In this document: positions 38,277-52,077 of the stretch, piece by piece
How positions within the stretch are numbered: position 1 is the first letter of the stretch
Layout: each line of letters starts with the position of its first letter
Source of the DNA: Panonychus citri
Lineage: Eukaryota; Arthropoda; Arachnida; Trombidiformes; Tetranychidae
DNA: 64,000 nucleotides
Direction: 5' to 3'
Assembly (NCBI RefSeq): GCF_014898815.1
Contig: NW_026515416.1
Coordinates: forward strand, 868,001-932,000
The notes under the pieces: model-generated
What the model was told of the DNA's origin: nothing
What the model saw: only the letters and a program-made list of their open reading frames with translations
The model's database searches: none
Position numbers and translations under genes: made by a program

Positions 38277-38688
38277 CAACTTATATTAATATTATATATA
38301 AATGATTAATATAATATTTATCATTTTTGACTATTACCTGATTGTTGAATGAATTCACAGTTTTTAATCAGTTTGATTAGTTAATCACAGTTAACTTCCG
38401 TGATCATATATAGTATAGCTGAAAGAGAAAATTCATTCTGATCAATCTTTATCAAAGATTATCTCAAGGTTTAACTTTCTTTTCTGTTTTTCTCTGCTGT
38501 TGCTTAATTTAATTTTCTCTCTTCCTTTATTTTCAATTTACTGTTATACTCAAATAATATAATCAACTTACCTACAAAATTGATATGGTTACCTGTAAAC
38601 CTACCACACCTATTATATCATGAATCCCCACTGATTCATCATAAACTATGAATTTTATCCTGAATAAGTGGAAAGCTAAAACTTGAAT

Positions 38689-38692
<4 letters not shown>

Positions 38693-38747
<55 letters not shown>

Positions 38748-39150
38748 ATTAGATTATAAACCTATTGGATAAGAGAAAACAAATTTAACAATATCGAGAG
38801 AGAGAGAGAGAGAAAACCTCTTCAGAATATATAATCTTTTAGAAACGCCAATCGAGTTCACAGACCTTTTTGTTCATCATTATTATCGACGTTCTCCTAA
38901 CTCGCATCATCATCTTCACCTTTTCCACCTTTTCCACCTTCTCCTCGTCTTCGAGACAAGAAAATTATCAGTTTTTCTTTCGCATAAATATTACTAAATG
39001 TTTTCTTCATTCATGTTTCTCTTGATACAATCTCCATAAAAGAAACATTTAATTTCATGTCTCCCACCGTCTCTCATCATTATCTCACTGAACTGCTCTG
39101 TACTCTCTTCATTCATGAAAGAGATTTTTTCCCGGAAAATTATGTTAAGA
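38693..39150 (+). repeat. Dispersed duplication, copy A
   Basis: Begins with a (TC)n array (38693-38746) and continues with about 400 bases closely matching copy B at 58,176-58,735. The best block, about 38,815-38,897 (CCTCTTCAGAATATAT through GACGTTCTCCT), is nearly identical in both. Similarity ends at a CCCGGAAAATTATG block near 39,131-39,145. No open frame is conserved between the copies. Confidence 0.85.
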
Positions 39151-40270
39151 TTAGTTATAAAATCCTTTGAATTTTGATGATCACTAACAAGGAACAAAAC
39201 AAAACACAAAAACTAACCAATTCTTGTGTGTGTGTGAGTAGATCATGAGTGAGTTGATTAGCTGATTTGAAAAACGTTTCTCATCATGATTATCATCCTC
39301 AGGAAAGATACCTTGTAAACTTGTGTGAGTTCCAGGAAGATAATGATTCTATTTCCTCATTTTTTTTCCAACTTGTTATCAATAATAATTGGGAAGTTCA
39401 AGAGTAATTTTCTTGTTTCTCTTTTTTTTCTCAGTCATCAACATGATAAAAGTTCAGTGTATCAGAAACATGTTAACCCACGAGATTATTTTAGTTTCTT
39501 GTGATTTTGCAAAGTCTTCAATCTTCATGATGAGATTTTTTCAAGAATCAAAATGAATCCGCTGACTCACTCAGACAAATCTTCTTATCATCATCATTAC
39601 CCTTCCCCATTAATATTACAGAATCTGGTGATAATTTCAATTCAGATTTTAATCAACAAAGTTTTTTTTTCATCAGTCATCATGATAAGACTATAATCAC
39701 AATCAATATCATCGCAATTAACTTTTTATCTTGTCTGTCACTTTCTTACTCACTCACTCTCTTAATGTCATTAATTATCACAATCAAAAAGACTCTTGAT
39801 TTTGCCTGACTACCTTGGGATAGATTGACAATTTATTAATAGCAACAGGTTGACTAGATTGATAATATTTTCAATGAAACAATCAATCAACATTTTATGG
39901 ACTTTCTAATTTACTAATTAAAATTTGCTGATTAAACAATTTAAACTGATTGATTGGCTTCTCGATTCGATATGAATTTATGAATTCTAGAAACGACTTG
40001 ATAAGTTGACAATGATAAGACTACAGCGGTGAGTAAAAAAAAAGGATGAATTTTGCATCATCATTTAGTAGAGAAACTTAATTTTCCTCCAATAGATGTC
40101 ACTATTAGTCTTTCAGTTTTTACGCTTAATCACAACCTCATTTTTCTGGCAGATTAACAATCAGTTGATAACTGATCAGTTATTAGTTGAAATTACTGCT
40201 GATTGTTACAGATTGAGTTATTTAAATTGACTTACTTTCAGACTTTTAAACAAAAATATAATAATATAAT

Positions 40271-40677
40271 GGATTAGGAAAGAATCGTCGTCTCCTTGGG
40301 ACCAAAAGTTTCAAATGTCTTATAATTAAAGTATTCAACTTTTCCGGTGTACCGTTAAGTCCATGTGTGTTTTTGTAGAGTGAGGGTACGACGGAAGAGA
40401 CAATAAAATCGATAAGATTTTGTTTGAAATGGTTCATAACGAGCTGATGATGTTAAAGAAAGATGAGAAGAAGGCGGCGGAGGAGAAGATTGAAGATGAT
40501 GAAGTTGATGAAGATGAAGTGGCAGATGGCAAAAGTTTACTAGTAAATTAGAAACTTTTGTCTCTTCCGTAGCATCAACCACACATATGGACCTAAGCGT
40601 ACACCGGAAAAGCAGAATAATTTATTTAATTATTGGACATTTGATACTTTTTGTCTTAGATCGATTTCTCGAGTCCA
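40271..40677. repeat. Foldback element with long imperfect inverted arms
   Basis: Left arm about 40,271-40,405 and right arm about 40,556-40,677 are reverse complements with indels. Anchors: TCAAATGTC 40311-40319 vs 40644-40636; CTTTTCCGGTGTAC 40339-40352 vs 40612-40599 (perfect); GTCCATGTGTG near 40,360-40,370 vs CACACATATGGAC near 40,580-40,592; ACGGAAGAGACAA 40391-40403 vs 40570-40558 (perfect). The loop of about 150 bases is GAAGATGA-rich. It may be an old MITE/foldback transposon or a hairpin-RNA locus. Confidence 0.8.
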
Positions 40678-42844
40678 AACTTTGCTTTGAAACTCCTTAA
40701 CTAACTCTAGTTAGTAATCAACAAAAACAACAACAAATTAAGATTCAAAAATAACAGAAAACAAAATAAAATTCAGATTCACAAGGTCTTCAATTAAAAT
40801 AACCTTTTTTTGTTTCATTTTCATTGTTACAGTTTTAATGTAATAATAAAGTAAAAAAAAAGTAAGATGATTAATTTAAAATCCCACAACTCAATTAGAG
40901 GTTTAATTTATTAAAAGGATGATAATGATTAAGGTAAAATAGACAATGATGTTGAGAGAAATAGAGGAAAATCAGGAAGCATAAAAAGAGAGAGAGATAT
41001 ATATTTATGATGAGAAGGAGGAAGAGAATGATAAAACTATCATGATTTTTTACACAATATATTACAAAGTGAAAGTTATTTAAACAGAAAATGATGAGGA
41101 TGATGATGGGAACAATGTAAATTTAGATTTATTATTGTGATGATTTATTTGATTAACACGCAATCATGATGATGGGGACATGCATTCGCATGTAATAGTA
41201 TGTGAAAATCACATAAGGTTATTATTCAATCTCCCAAGGTAAAAGGTAAATTCATTGTGTCATCATTGTGGGAGGATGATAAAGGTGAAGATTGATCATT
41301 TTTTGCCTTCATCATCAAGATGATAATCTTTCCTATTCATTATCATCATTTAAAAGTGTGTGTGTATTATCATCATTTGTCATAGTTAACAATTTATATC
41401 AGATTTTTCATCCTCATCTTTTTTTTCTGATTATCATGATGAAGAGAGAGAGAGAGAGAGAGAAAGATGATAAAAAAAGGTTGATGTGAATAAAGATTAT
41501 GCTTTGATTTAAAACATTGGCTTTTGATTGTTGTAAACTATTATTACCTGCTTAATCCCTTAATATTTAATCAAACTTAACAATCAGTTGATTATTACAC
41601 ATCAATTATCTTTACAATTGTCCTGATTTAGTTTATATTGTATGATTATTGTTGTCACCTTTATTTTTTTCATGCTTACACTTTAATATAAATCATTTTT
41701 AATTCATTTAAATCATTCAACTTTTTATAATATCTGGAAACAGAAGTGGTAATCTAATTAAGTTGATAATTATCATTATATATTTGATAATAAAAATTAT
41801 CCATTTGCGATTGGATTAACATTGATGATAATTTAATAATCACCCAATCTCAGCATGAGTGATTAAAAATTATGATTATTTATTGACCATGATTGTTGAT
41901 TAAGATTTTGCTTTTAACATTTTTACTTTTGCTTGTTTACCTAATCAATTTAGATGAAAAAAAATCATCAAATTTTTACAATCAATTGATAATGTAAATC
42001 AGGTCAGTAAATAAAAAAGGTTGTGAAAATCATTGTTTCCTAACCATTTCCGTGATTACAATTAAGCACAAATCAGTTGAAATTTTACACATTGTTTTAT
42101 TATTAAGTTTTTCCCTTTGGCAGTTTTACTCCGTTAATTATAATCACGACGATGATGATCAATAAAACACACCGTTAATAGTTGATTAGTTTAACAGTAT
42201 GAACAGACAACAATCAATTACCATTTAATCACAATTGATTATATTGTAAATTTTTTGATTATCTTTCATTCAACCCTTTCCTTTTACATTTATCGTATAT
42301 ACTTGTAATGTAATAATATTTAAATTGATAATTGATTGATTAAATGGCAGGTTAATTGTAACAAATCACCTTAATTGTTTAATATAATTTCTCAGTTTAT
42401 AAAACCTACACTAATCAATATTGCAAAAACTTATAGTAAAATTTTTCAATTAATTTGTGTTTTTTTTTATTTTATTCAGTCCAAAAACAACCAGGAAGAA
42501 TCATCTTCATCATTTCCAATCATCTGAACCATTTGAATATAAACATTATCATAATATGATTATTATTTTAACTAATTTATTAATAATACAACCATTAAGA
42601 CGACGACTTAAGATAGTGAAAGTTAAGATGAGTACACACCCTGAAAAAAAAACTTAATCTTAAAGGGAGACTTGAAACCATCAGTTTCCGGTGATGAGGA
42701 TGAGGATGAACGGGAAGAAAGTCAATCCATTCGATAGATTTACAAATAATAATAAAACCATTGATGATAATGATGAAGTTTCGTTGAAACTTGTGAAAAA
42801 TGATCTAATAAGGCCTTAAGGTAACAGCGCTAGTACGTGCAGAG

Positions 42845-42890
42845 TTTTACGTTTACGTTTACGTTTACGTTTACGTTTACGTTTACGTTT
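42845..42890 (+). repeat. (TTTACG)n hexamer tandem array
   Basis: Seven perfect copies of TTTACG (equivalent to ACGTTT) in direct tandem, CpG containing, in otherwise CpG-poor DNA. Confidence 0.95.
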
Positions 42891-44289
42891 CTCATTTTAT
42901 TTTATATTTTCATTCACACATAACTGTTTGCATTCAATTATTCAGTTTGCTCTTGTTTGTTTACTTTGTTATCATCTTTTTTATCATCAATATAATTATT
43001 ATTATCATCCCTTTCTCCTTTTCTTACCAGTTAAAGTTATCCAATGATGAGGTTACTGGATTTGGGATAAGGATGTTGCAGTTTGATAGTGAGGATGATA
43101 AAAAAACTATCAAATAATCATTAGTTAAAATAATCAATCCAAATTTAGAAGAAAACAAAATTAATTCTTATTGCATATTTACACCTTTATATCATGTTTA
43201 TATCTCAACTTTTACCATTTGATTGCTGATCAAGTTTCCATGAGTTTTTAAAAAACCTTTTTATCGTTTAAAACAGTTTCCATTTCATTTTCTTTATACG
43301 TTTTCTCAGTTACTCTCAGATAGAACTTACTTTTTTACCTGATAATTATTTTTACTTTTGTTGGTTTTGTGGATCAAATTGAAATTGATTCTTTAATTAC
43401 CCTCACCATGATTAACAAATTGTTATCAAATATCAAGCCTTTTTTGTATTACTCATTTTGATGGGACACAGAAGTAAAACTTTAAGTAAAAAGTGTCTCA
43501 CTGAAAGTTCAATTACATCTTCATGCTTGTTAGATATTAGCAATTAACTTAACAACAATTAAGTTACTTTGAATCTTACTTTAAATGAAGACTGTTGATT
43601 GATTTAATCTTAGATTAAAACAATCAATTGCTAATCTACATGTACTAACTTAATATAATTCATAGTTGATGATTAATGTAACGAGACCAATAGACAATCA
43701 ATCAGTTTGATTTAATCTATCTTCTTTATATTATTATAAATTGAGAAATTATCTCATTTATTAATCGATAACATTTGAAACCGGATAAAAGATTTTTATC
43801 ATCTTTTTATTACAATAATAATCATCTGTTCATTTTGATGATTCAAAAATAATGATTGATGTAATTGAAAATATATTGATACATAATATGATGGAATAGT
43901 GTTGTTGAAGGTTAGCCTGTGGGCTTTTCTCCAATGAAAAACCCACCTCAACCTCCAACCACCCCCAAGATAAACCCCTTTTTTTACCCGCTTCTTTTAT
44001 TTGAAAAAATTCATATATATAATATTTATTACCGTAAATCGAGTGAGACCTTATATTAAGTTATCGTTAGTATCAGTTTTTGTTTTTGCTTATTTCTCGT
44101 GATAAGTTTAACCCATATTTGCATTTATTGGGTCACTTTCCCTTGGATAATATGATTATATTGGACTGATAAAGACACACTTACCTGTGAAAAAGTGATG
44201 ATTCAAATACTTGATAAAATTAAGTAAAAATTGAGGTAAGACCTGATATCAGGTATGATTAGGTCCGTCTCTCTCTCTTTCTCTCCCTC

Positions 44290-44293
<4 letters not shown>

Positions 44294-44341
<48 letters not shown>
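44294..44341 (+). repeat. (TC)n microsatellite
   Basis: About 24 TC units, preceded by shorter CTCT runs interrupted by CCCTCG. Confidence 0.95.
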
Positions 44342-44344
<3 letters not shown>

Positions 44345-47300
44345 GATTATTTAAGATACTTATGAGAAGATAAATAAATAATAGTAATAATAATAATAAA
44401 AAAAAATAATACTCATGAAATGAGGTGAAAAAAACGTTAATCATACGTGAAAATGATAATTTCAATTCATTCCAATTGAGAGCCAATTAAATATCAAAAA
44501 AATCAGCTAATGATGATTAATGTTATAATTTAGGAGAGGAAAATTTATTTCTTCACAATTAATATGAAATTAATTTGTATTCCCTCTTAATTTTCTTTCT
44601 TTCTGTAAATTCTGATTCAATACAATCAATATGTTTAACATGATTAGCTTAAAAGTCATCAAGACATTTGATTAAAATGATCAGAATGCCGCGAGACTTG
44701 ATTACATTTGATTGCTCTTGTTTAGTTTTCCAATCAATGGGTTACAATGAAAGAAATTATCCCAAATTAATGTTAATCAATTGATTAAAGACCAGAGATT
44801 TATGTCTGATTAGTTTTGGATAAATTGTTACAATTTGATTAAAAAGATAAGATTTAGACTTAGATTGATAGACGTTAATTGTAATGATTTAAAATCTCGC
44901 CCTTCCCTGTTAATTTTTATTTACCCGTAAGGCCTAACCACCCTCTTAACTCACTGATGATGATCATCTAATTATCATCATTGGATGATGATTGTAATAC
45001 TTACGATGTGCCTGCAAGCATTGTAACTAAATTGAATTATTTCAATTGCAATTAGTTAATTTTTAATCAGGTCAGACATAGATTCTGACATTAATACACA
45101 AAGTTAAGGGTTAAAATCATCTTGTTTTGATTTTCCAATATTATCATAATTAATTGTGTTTAATTATATCAATGCTTTCATAGTTATAAATTGTTGTAAC
45201 TAAATTAACTAAATGTTTATATAGTCAAGTATTACATGTATTAATTTCATTTTTCACAAATCAACTAATTGAGAATTGGTTATGATATTAAATATTAAGG
45301 TAATTTGTTACTTATCTAACTGAGTGATGATATTTTATAATTATTATCATTGATTGTTAGTGAGTCACATACTAATTTACCTTGAGGGTTAATTCTTGAA
45401 TTATTGCGTTTTATTATTTTGAATAAGAGAAAAAAAAACAAAAAAAAAGTTTAATTTTATTTTCTTTTGATTATATATTGATTTCAATGGTAAACACTAA
45501 TTAAGTTTAATTTGGAACATAGAAATTGTATATTTAGGTTACCATGTTAATGTTGATCACAATTTAATCAGAATTGATGATTATAAGGGTCTTTTTATTT
45601 GATTTTATATATTTGTTGATGATTATAATGATGATTGTTTAACATTTTTTTTTATTGTTTCCATTTAATTCAACAATTTACTTAATTTTACAAGTTAATC
45701 AGTAACAATTTAACTGAAAGTTTTCAAATCTACTCTCAGTATTGATAATTTTGAACTTTTTACTTTTTCAAATGAATACGGGTTCATATAAATAACAATT
45801 TAAATTACAGGTGAACTTATTGATTTAATAATACTGATGATAATAATAAGGTAAATCAGTGAATTTAGCTAATTGTTGAAAGGGCGATGATTTAATAAAT
45901 CAATCAATCAATGTAAAAAATTGATTAGTCAAATTGTGGACATTTAATTTAGAGGTCATAGTACAATATTGTTACTTGAATTACTATGAAAACATAAGAT
46001 TTAATTAGCAGTTGATTTTGATTACAATTTGAACTGAATTCGGCTGGATCTTGTTCACCTTTTACACCTTAATACTTTTGCTAACCCACCCACCTACGAG
46101 TTATCTGTCTGTACAGTTAGTTTGATTATAATTTGATTCTGATTCTGTCAAAATATTATGTTGTTAACTATATAATAATCAGGAAAAAACCTTGAAATGA
46201 TGGTTAATTATTGTAATTAAAATGAATAATCAAAAAGGAGTTGACATTTGTAAGCTTCATTTGCAAATGTCCACCTTTACTTGTAAATGATAATATTTCA
46301 CAAATCAGGATGATGATGTTGATGATATTGAAAGGAAAGATAATGATGATAATTATCTTCTTAAATTGATGAAACCAGCAGAAAGAAATGAAAACATACA
46401 CTTTCCATATGAACAGTATATTTAATCTGATAGTTTTTCTGTTCACATGTTGACACTTTAATCACCCTTTACCTGATTTTTTTTCATTCAGGGTACCCTG
46501 GCCTTACTTAAATGCCCTCAGGTTAATTTTACTCTTTTCCAGTCATTTTCACAGATTATTTCATATATTTATTATGGCTTATACACATATATTTATTTGT
46601 ATTTATGTGCAAATGTATCTGAATCATAACAGAATCTGAATCAAATGAGTTATATAAAATTGATGATAATAATTATAAAGATAATCATGATAATGCTAAT
46701 TCCGATGCCTCAGTTAGATAACCGATTGCAAATGAAAATCTTTTTTTTTTCTCAACCCAAAAAAAAAGACTCTTGCCCTTAAACCACTTTCAATGTTGTA
46801 TTAATCTCTTACCTGATTAAAGATAATCATTTCATGTCTACTATTGATTAGCATCACTTATCTTCATCATCATTATGATGATGATCAGTTACAAATGCGA
46901 AAGTTTTTATGTTATGAGTTTGTACCCTCAGGCCAAGTGACCTTCAAACTGGACATTCATTTCCTTACATTTAATGTATGTGAATGTGTTTTATGTAAAA
47001 TGTTCAGTTATGAGGTTGACAAAAGATTAACATTTTTTTAAAGATTTAAATGTTTATTTGGAATAAAAAATTAAATACTTTTCAAGTTATCGTTTATGCT
47101 GCAACATAATAATAAACAAGATGACACAAGCTCTCTGTTTACTGAACAATCAATATACTTTCAATAATGATTATTGTTGTTACAACTGAATCAATAACAC
47201 TTGATTAAACAACCTTGATTCATTATTGGGGAATTGTTGTTGTTAATAGTTGGGTCTTTTTTTATCAATTCTAATGTATATTATAAGAGGAGATATCATC

Positions 47301-47600
47301 ATTATCTAAATTGTTGATATTTAGTATAACAGATTGGCCATCAAATGGCTTTATTATTAGAGATTATCCTAATCACCATTACCTATTAATTATCATTCAA
47401 TTGAACCTGAATTTTTCTGAAAAAGTTTTATTCAGACAATATCAACAATGATAAAACCAAAGTAACTGTGTCAATTTGATGATGAACAGTTATCACTATG
47501 ATTAATAATAGCTTCTTATGATTAAGATCTTGAGGTTGACAATTTAATATCAAACAATATCTTATCTTCATTATCAGAGTCTTGAGAATTTATTGTTATG

Positions 47601-47607
<7 letters not shown>

Positions 47608-47636
<29 letters not shown>
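47608..47636 (+). repeat. (CT)n microsatellite
   Basis: About 14 CT units. Confidence 0.9.
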
Positions 47637-47641
<5 letters not shown>

Positions 47642-49356
47642 ATTCATCATGATATAATCACTATGACTTTGCCCCGATTAAATGGATGACTGGATAAAGA
47701 AAAAAACTAATGAACGATAATGAATATGAATTTAAATAGTTATGTTAGAATTTGGAATTGAAAAAAAAACAAAACATATCAACGTGGTATTTATATGGGA
47801 AATTTTCTTGATAATGAAGATGAGGATGATGATGATGATAGGATTTTTGACAGTAAACCTGATAAGATGAATGGTAAGTTGTGGCTCAACTTGAAATCTA
47901 ATTGGGTTGACATGAAGACCAATAGAGAGTGAGAGAGAAAGAGAGAATGATGATAAGGATAATGATGATATTGAGACCGAGGGTTTTTGCTATATGAAAA
48001 CCTGATTGTGAGGCCAACTAAATTAAATTTAATTGTAAGCTATCAGTAAATACTTTATTCCGCATTCTATTAATAATAAAAACCTAGCAAAAACCATTAT
48101 GGTTACCGTTACATTTACACCTTTACAACCCTTTTAACACAACAAACTCAATTAAACTATAACATGATTTTAAACATGTAATTATTATTAATTGTAGCTA
48201 ATCAATATCCTCATTGATTACTCTAATTAAGATAATCATCATTCTTATTTATCATCCTAATGTTTTTAACTTTTTTTTCGTTAATCTTATCCCTTTTGTT
48301 GAGTAAATTTTTGAATTTAAAGATCTTTTTTTATGAATCCCAAGGTTTTTGATCCTTAAATTGTGATTGTTTCAGTAGATTAATTGACAGATTATTCTGG
48401 CTCTTTATTAATTCAGTTCCTTATCAGGTGAAGGAAATCAGCCTAATCCCTAATCAGTCATGATATTGATGATATTGATATATGTCCAACCGTTTGGGGC
48501 TGATAAGCAATAACAAATTAACTAAAATGATTTTAATTAACTTTGACATTGGATATCAACTTTAATTATGTCATTCAAATGCATATACGATGATAATTAT
48601 AATATAATAGGTATAATATTCAATCATGTTTTTTGCTTCTTGGTTTGATTACTTGATAATCAACTAAAAGATAATCAAACCTGTTTAAATTGTTTGAATA
48701 TCAGTACAATTTACCTTGGGATATATTATAATGTATATTAGATTATCTGATAGCTGAAGTTGAAAAGCAAAACTGTCAATCTGATTTGCGATTAACTTTC
48801 ATACTAATCTGAAAAACAATCTGATTTAATTGGTAATTGATTAGGATAACACAAAAATATTAGATTAATTAAAAAAAACTGTACATATTGTAAAGTTAAT
48901 TAATTGTAATGATTAAAAAAAATTTATTCACGATACATTGAGACAATATATAATTTGACGCGTTATTAAAACGAAAACGTTTCAATTTAAATTGTTAACT
49001 TGTAATCAGGAAGACGATGAAAATCAATACATGATAAATGATTGATTTTCAATTGGAAATTTTGTTTATTTTTGAACTTTATTGGAATTAAATTGCCAAT
49101 CGAAATTATTGTTTATTCAAAATTAACCATAACCTGGTGGTTGTTGATTTGATAAACGGAAATAATTGTTGATGATAATGATAATCAGGATCAATTTTAT
49201 TCCTTCTTTTATTTGAATAATTGAATTAACAGTCTAATGTTAAAAATACATAAAAAAGATAATCATCTCCATCATAAAGTAAAAGTGATACACATTTTAT
49301 CATTTGTGATGATAATGATAATCTAATGTAATCGTTTGTTGTGGTTTTGTTTTCAG

Positions 49357-49419
49357 TGTCTATTTTACTTCCTACTGTTTTTCCAATACCAACTTGTATA
49401 AATGTATTAATACCAACAG
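49357..49419 (+). CDS. Possible 63-base cassette exon (weak)
   Basis: A pyrimidine-rich acceptor TTTTGTTTTCAG and a donor CAG/GTAAAT bracket 63 bases. In the phase left by the 32,587 donor (one base carried) it is open: V then SILLPTVFPIPT and further hydrophobic residues to PTG. The size is a multiple of three. The Pro/Ile/Leu-rich product could be chance in such DNA; a second frame is also open. Confidence 0.15.
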
Positions 49420-50236
49420 GTAAATACTTACCTGTAACAAATCATTTATCATCACTCAATGATAATCAATGTACTTAATACTTTTGCTTCAATAAGGATG
49501 AAGAAATAAGAAGATGGATGAGGATGAAGATGAAGATGGTGTGTGAATATGAGAGGAAAATGTTTTTTTTTATAAAACATTTTTAACGATTATGATTTGT
49601 TGTTATTATTTAAATGTCGCTTGCACATTATCATTTAAGCTTAATCGGATTAGTGGTGAAAACAGTAATTTGATTTTTACCTAAAATTGAATCACATTTG
49701 AATGTTGTTGTTGTTTTTTAACCCCTCGAGTTATTGGTGTAATTGAGTTTAGGTATTTTCATCGGATTATAACATAGAAAGAGATGGAATGAGAGTAAGA
49801 GGAAAAGTTAGAAGATGAAGAAGACAGGAATTTAACTTCCGGAAGAGAAATGGAACCAATGATGTTGATGATGATACCGAAAATGTTCATTACTATCATC
49901 CCTCCTCATCATCTATTTTTTTTCCTCAACCAAAATGATCATAATCATCATGATAATCATCTAATAGGTTCACCTACTCCCTTTGCATTTTTTGCTCCTC
50001 ATCATTTTGACAGCCTCTAATCTTTTCACATCTCTACTTATTCCATCTTTCTCCTTTTCCTCCTCTTCTGCTTCCTCATCATTATCTTTCTTGCCTTAGG
50101 ATGATGAGAGAAGAAAAAATTTCATATTCCACAACATTAGCCTTCCTCTTCTATTTCCTAGGTCACTTTTTTTGAACTCTCTCTTTCACGACCATCGTAT
50201 GAATACTAAACATGAATAAATCTCTTTCATTCATCA

Positions 50237-50239
<3 letters not shown>

Positions 50240-50287
<48 letters not shown>
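50240..50287 (+). repeat. (CT)n microsatellite
   Basis: About 24 CT units followed by three CACT units. Confidence 0.95.
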
Positions 50288-50291
<4 letters not shown>

Positions 50292-52051
50292 ACTCACTAT
50301 TCTCTAATCTTCTCTTTATCCACTTTGTCTCACAGACTCTTTTCCCACTCTCTTGTCTTCCTAGTTTATTGAATGGCAAAGTGTAAGAAATGGACATCAT
50401 CTTATGTATTATTAATATTATCATTCTATCTCTGCATGAGTTTCTCAGCTTCATCATTTTCTCCCTTTCTTATCATCTTTATCTTCATTCACATGCAACG
50501 AACCTCTATTGTCCATTGGTGTTTCATCTTTCACTCAATGAAAATACAAAGTAACCAAACAATATCACATTACAATCATCAGACAATCAAAAGATTGAGT
50601 AAAAAAAACGCAAGGTAAAGATAATCTCACAAACTTCATAAGATAACATGGTGATTATGTTGATGATAATAATGATAAAAATGATTACCATGATGATAAA
50701 ATGATGATCACTGAAGAGGAAAATAAAGTTAATATCAGTTATCTTTGGGTCAACAATTATCCTTCTGTCAGAGTACATCTTAGGTCTTTCTTGCTGGACA
50801 TGTAATCAAAATGATTAACACCCGCCAACGAATTGAAAATAACACTTAACAATTAAATCATAAATTTAATTGTCATCTTTGCATGAACTGTTAATTGCTC
50901 TCCCTCTCTATTTCTTGTAATTTATTTTCTTCAATTATAATGGATTATCAGATTTAACCAATTTACTAATTGCTCTAACTGTCCAACCATTATGATAGAT
51001 ACAATTACCTCTCTTTTTATGCTAATCTACCTGTAAGTTTAATCAATTTGAATCCAATATTTGACTTAGCTAATTTCCTTAATTGTTATTGTACAATAGT
51101 AATAAAATGTTAATTGTTAGTCAAATAGTTTAATTGATTGAGAGAGAAACTGTTGATTTAAGATACAATGAAAATTCAATGCGTAGGCTTGAAACTTTGG
51201 TTTTTTATGGTTAATTGTTGGTAAAATAAAAGAAAAGTTCGTAACAATTAAATCAATCCTTTGAAATAACAGTGAACAATCAGCAGACATTATCATGTAT
51301 CAACATTTGTCTAAATTGTAAAAATGAAGCTTAATTGTTATCCTAACCATGTTTAACTCTACCAAGGTCAGGTTTACGTTTTGTTTGATTGTTAAGGTGT
51401 ATTCAATGATGAAATATTGTATTTTAATCATAATTAAGTATTTTTGATTAACATCAACATCATAATACAACAATAGCAAGACTTATATATGATAGTAAAC
51501 TAATAATAACAATACAATATGATTATGTAAAATTATCACAATTGTAATAATAAACATATAAATATATTTGTATTGATCAACATAATTTTAATTTGCATTG
51601 TGTATAAATTACAATTATTCAAATGAAGTTTGAATATATATACTGATAACTTTAGATTACATCATAACAGTTGATTACTTTGCATATTTTATTACATTAT
51701 TATGGTGATAGTATCGTGACAATTACTAAATCCAGTTAAATCTCATCAATCAATGGTCACTCAAAAATCTGATTGACCTTTGATGACAATACACACGCAA
51801 TGTTAAATATTTTCCGTCTCTTGCTTGTCTTCCGATTTTGGGATTAACCTAACCCAAGAATTGATAATCACATGAATGATTAACTTGATTCTTAATTGTT
51901 GTTTCTGCTGTTGTAATCATTTTCAATCAAATCATCTTTTGCTGTTGTTGATGTGTTGGATCAACATCATTATTGGATTAGGTTTGTAACAATTTCATGA
52001 CATTGACATGAATCTGGAGTTAAGGTTGATTGGATAAAGATGACAAGGATA

Positions 52052-52077
52052 AGAGAGAGAGAGAGAGAGAGAGAGAG
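52052..52077 (+). repeat. (GA)n microsatellite
   Basis: About 13 AG units, one of the GA-oriented arrays. Confidence 0.9.

Noticed and set aside
40246..40582. Two minus-strand frames of 63 and 75 codons
   Set aside because: They lie on the arms and loop of the foldback element and follow its inverted repeat, so they are better explained by that element.
43905..43990. Small hairpin GTGGGCTTTT/AAAAACCCAC beside a C-rich stretch
   Set aside because: Stem is about 9 bases and loop small; no tRNA or snRNA box sequences were found.
45420..45460. Poly-A rich tracts as possible retroposon tails
   Set aside because: A/T homopolymers are frequent here and no adjacent gene copy or target duplication was recognised.
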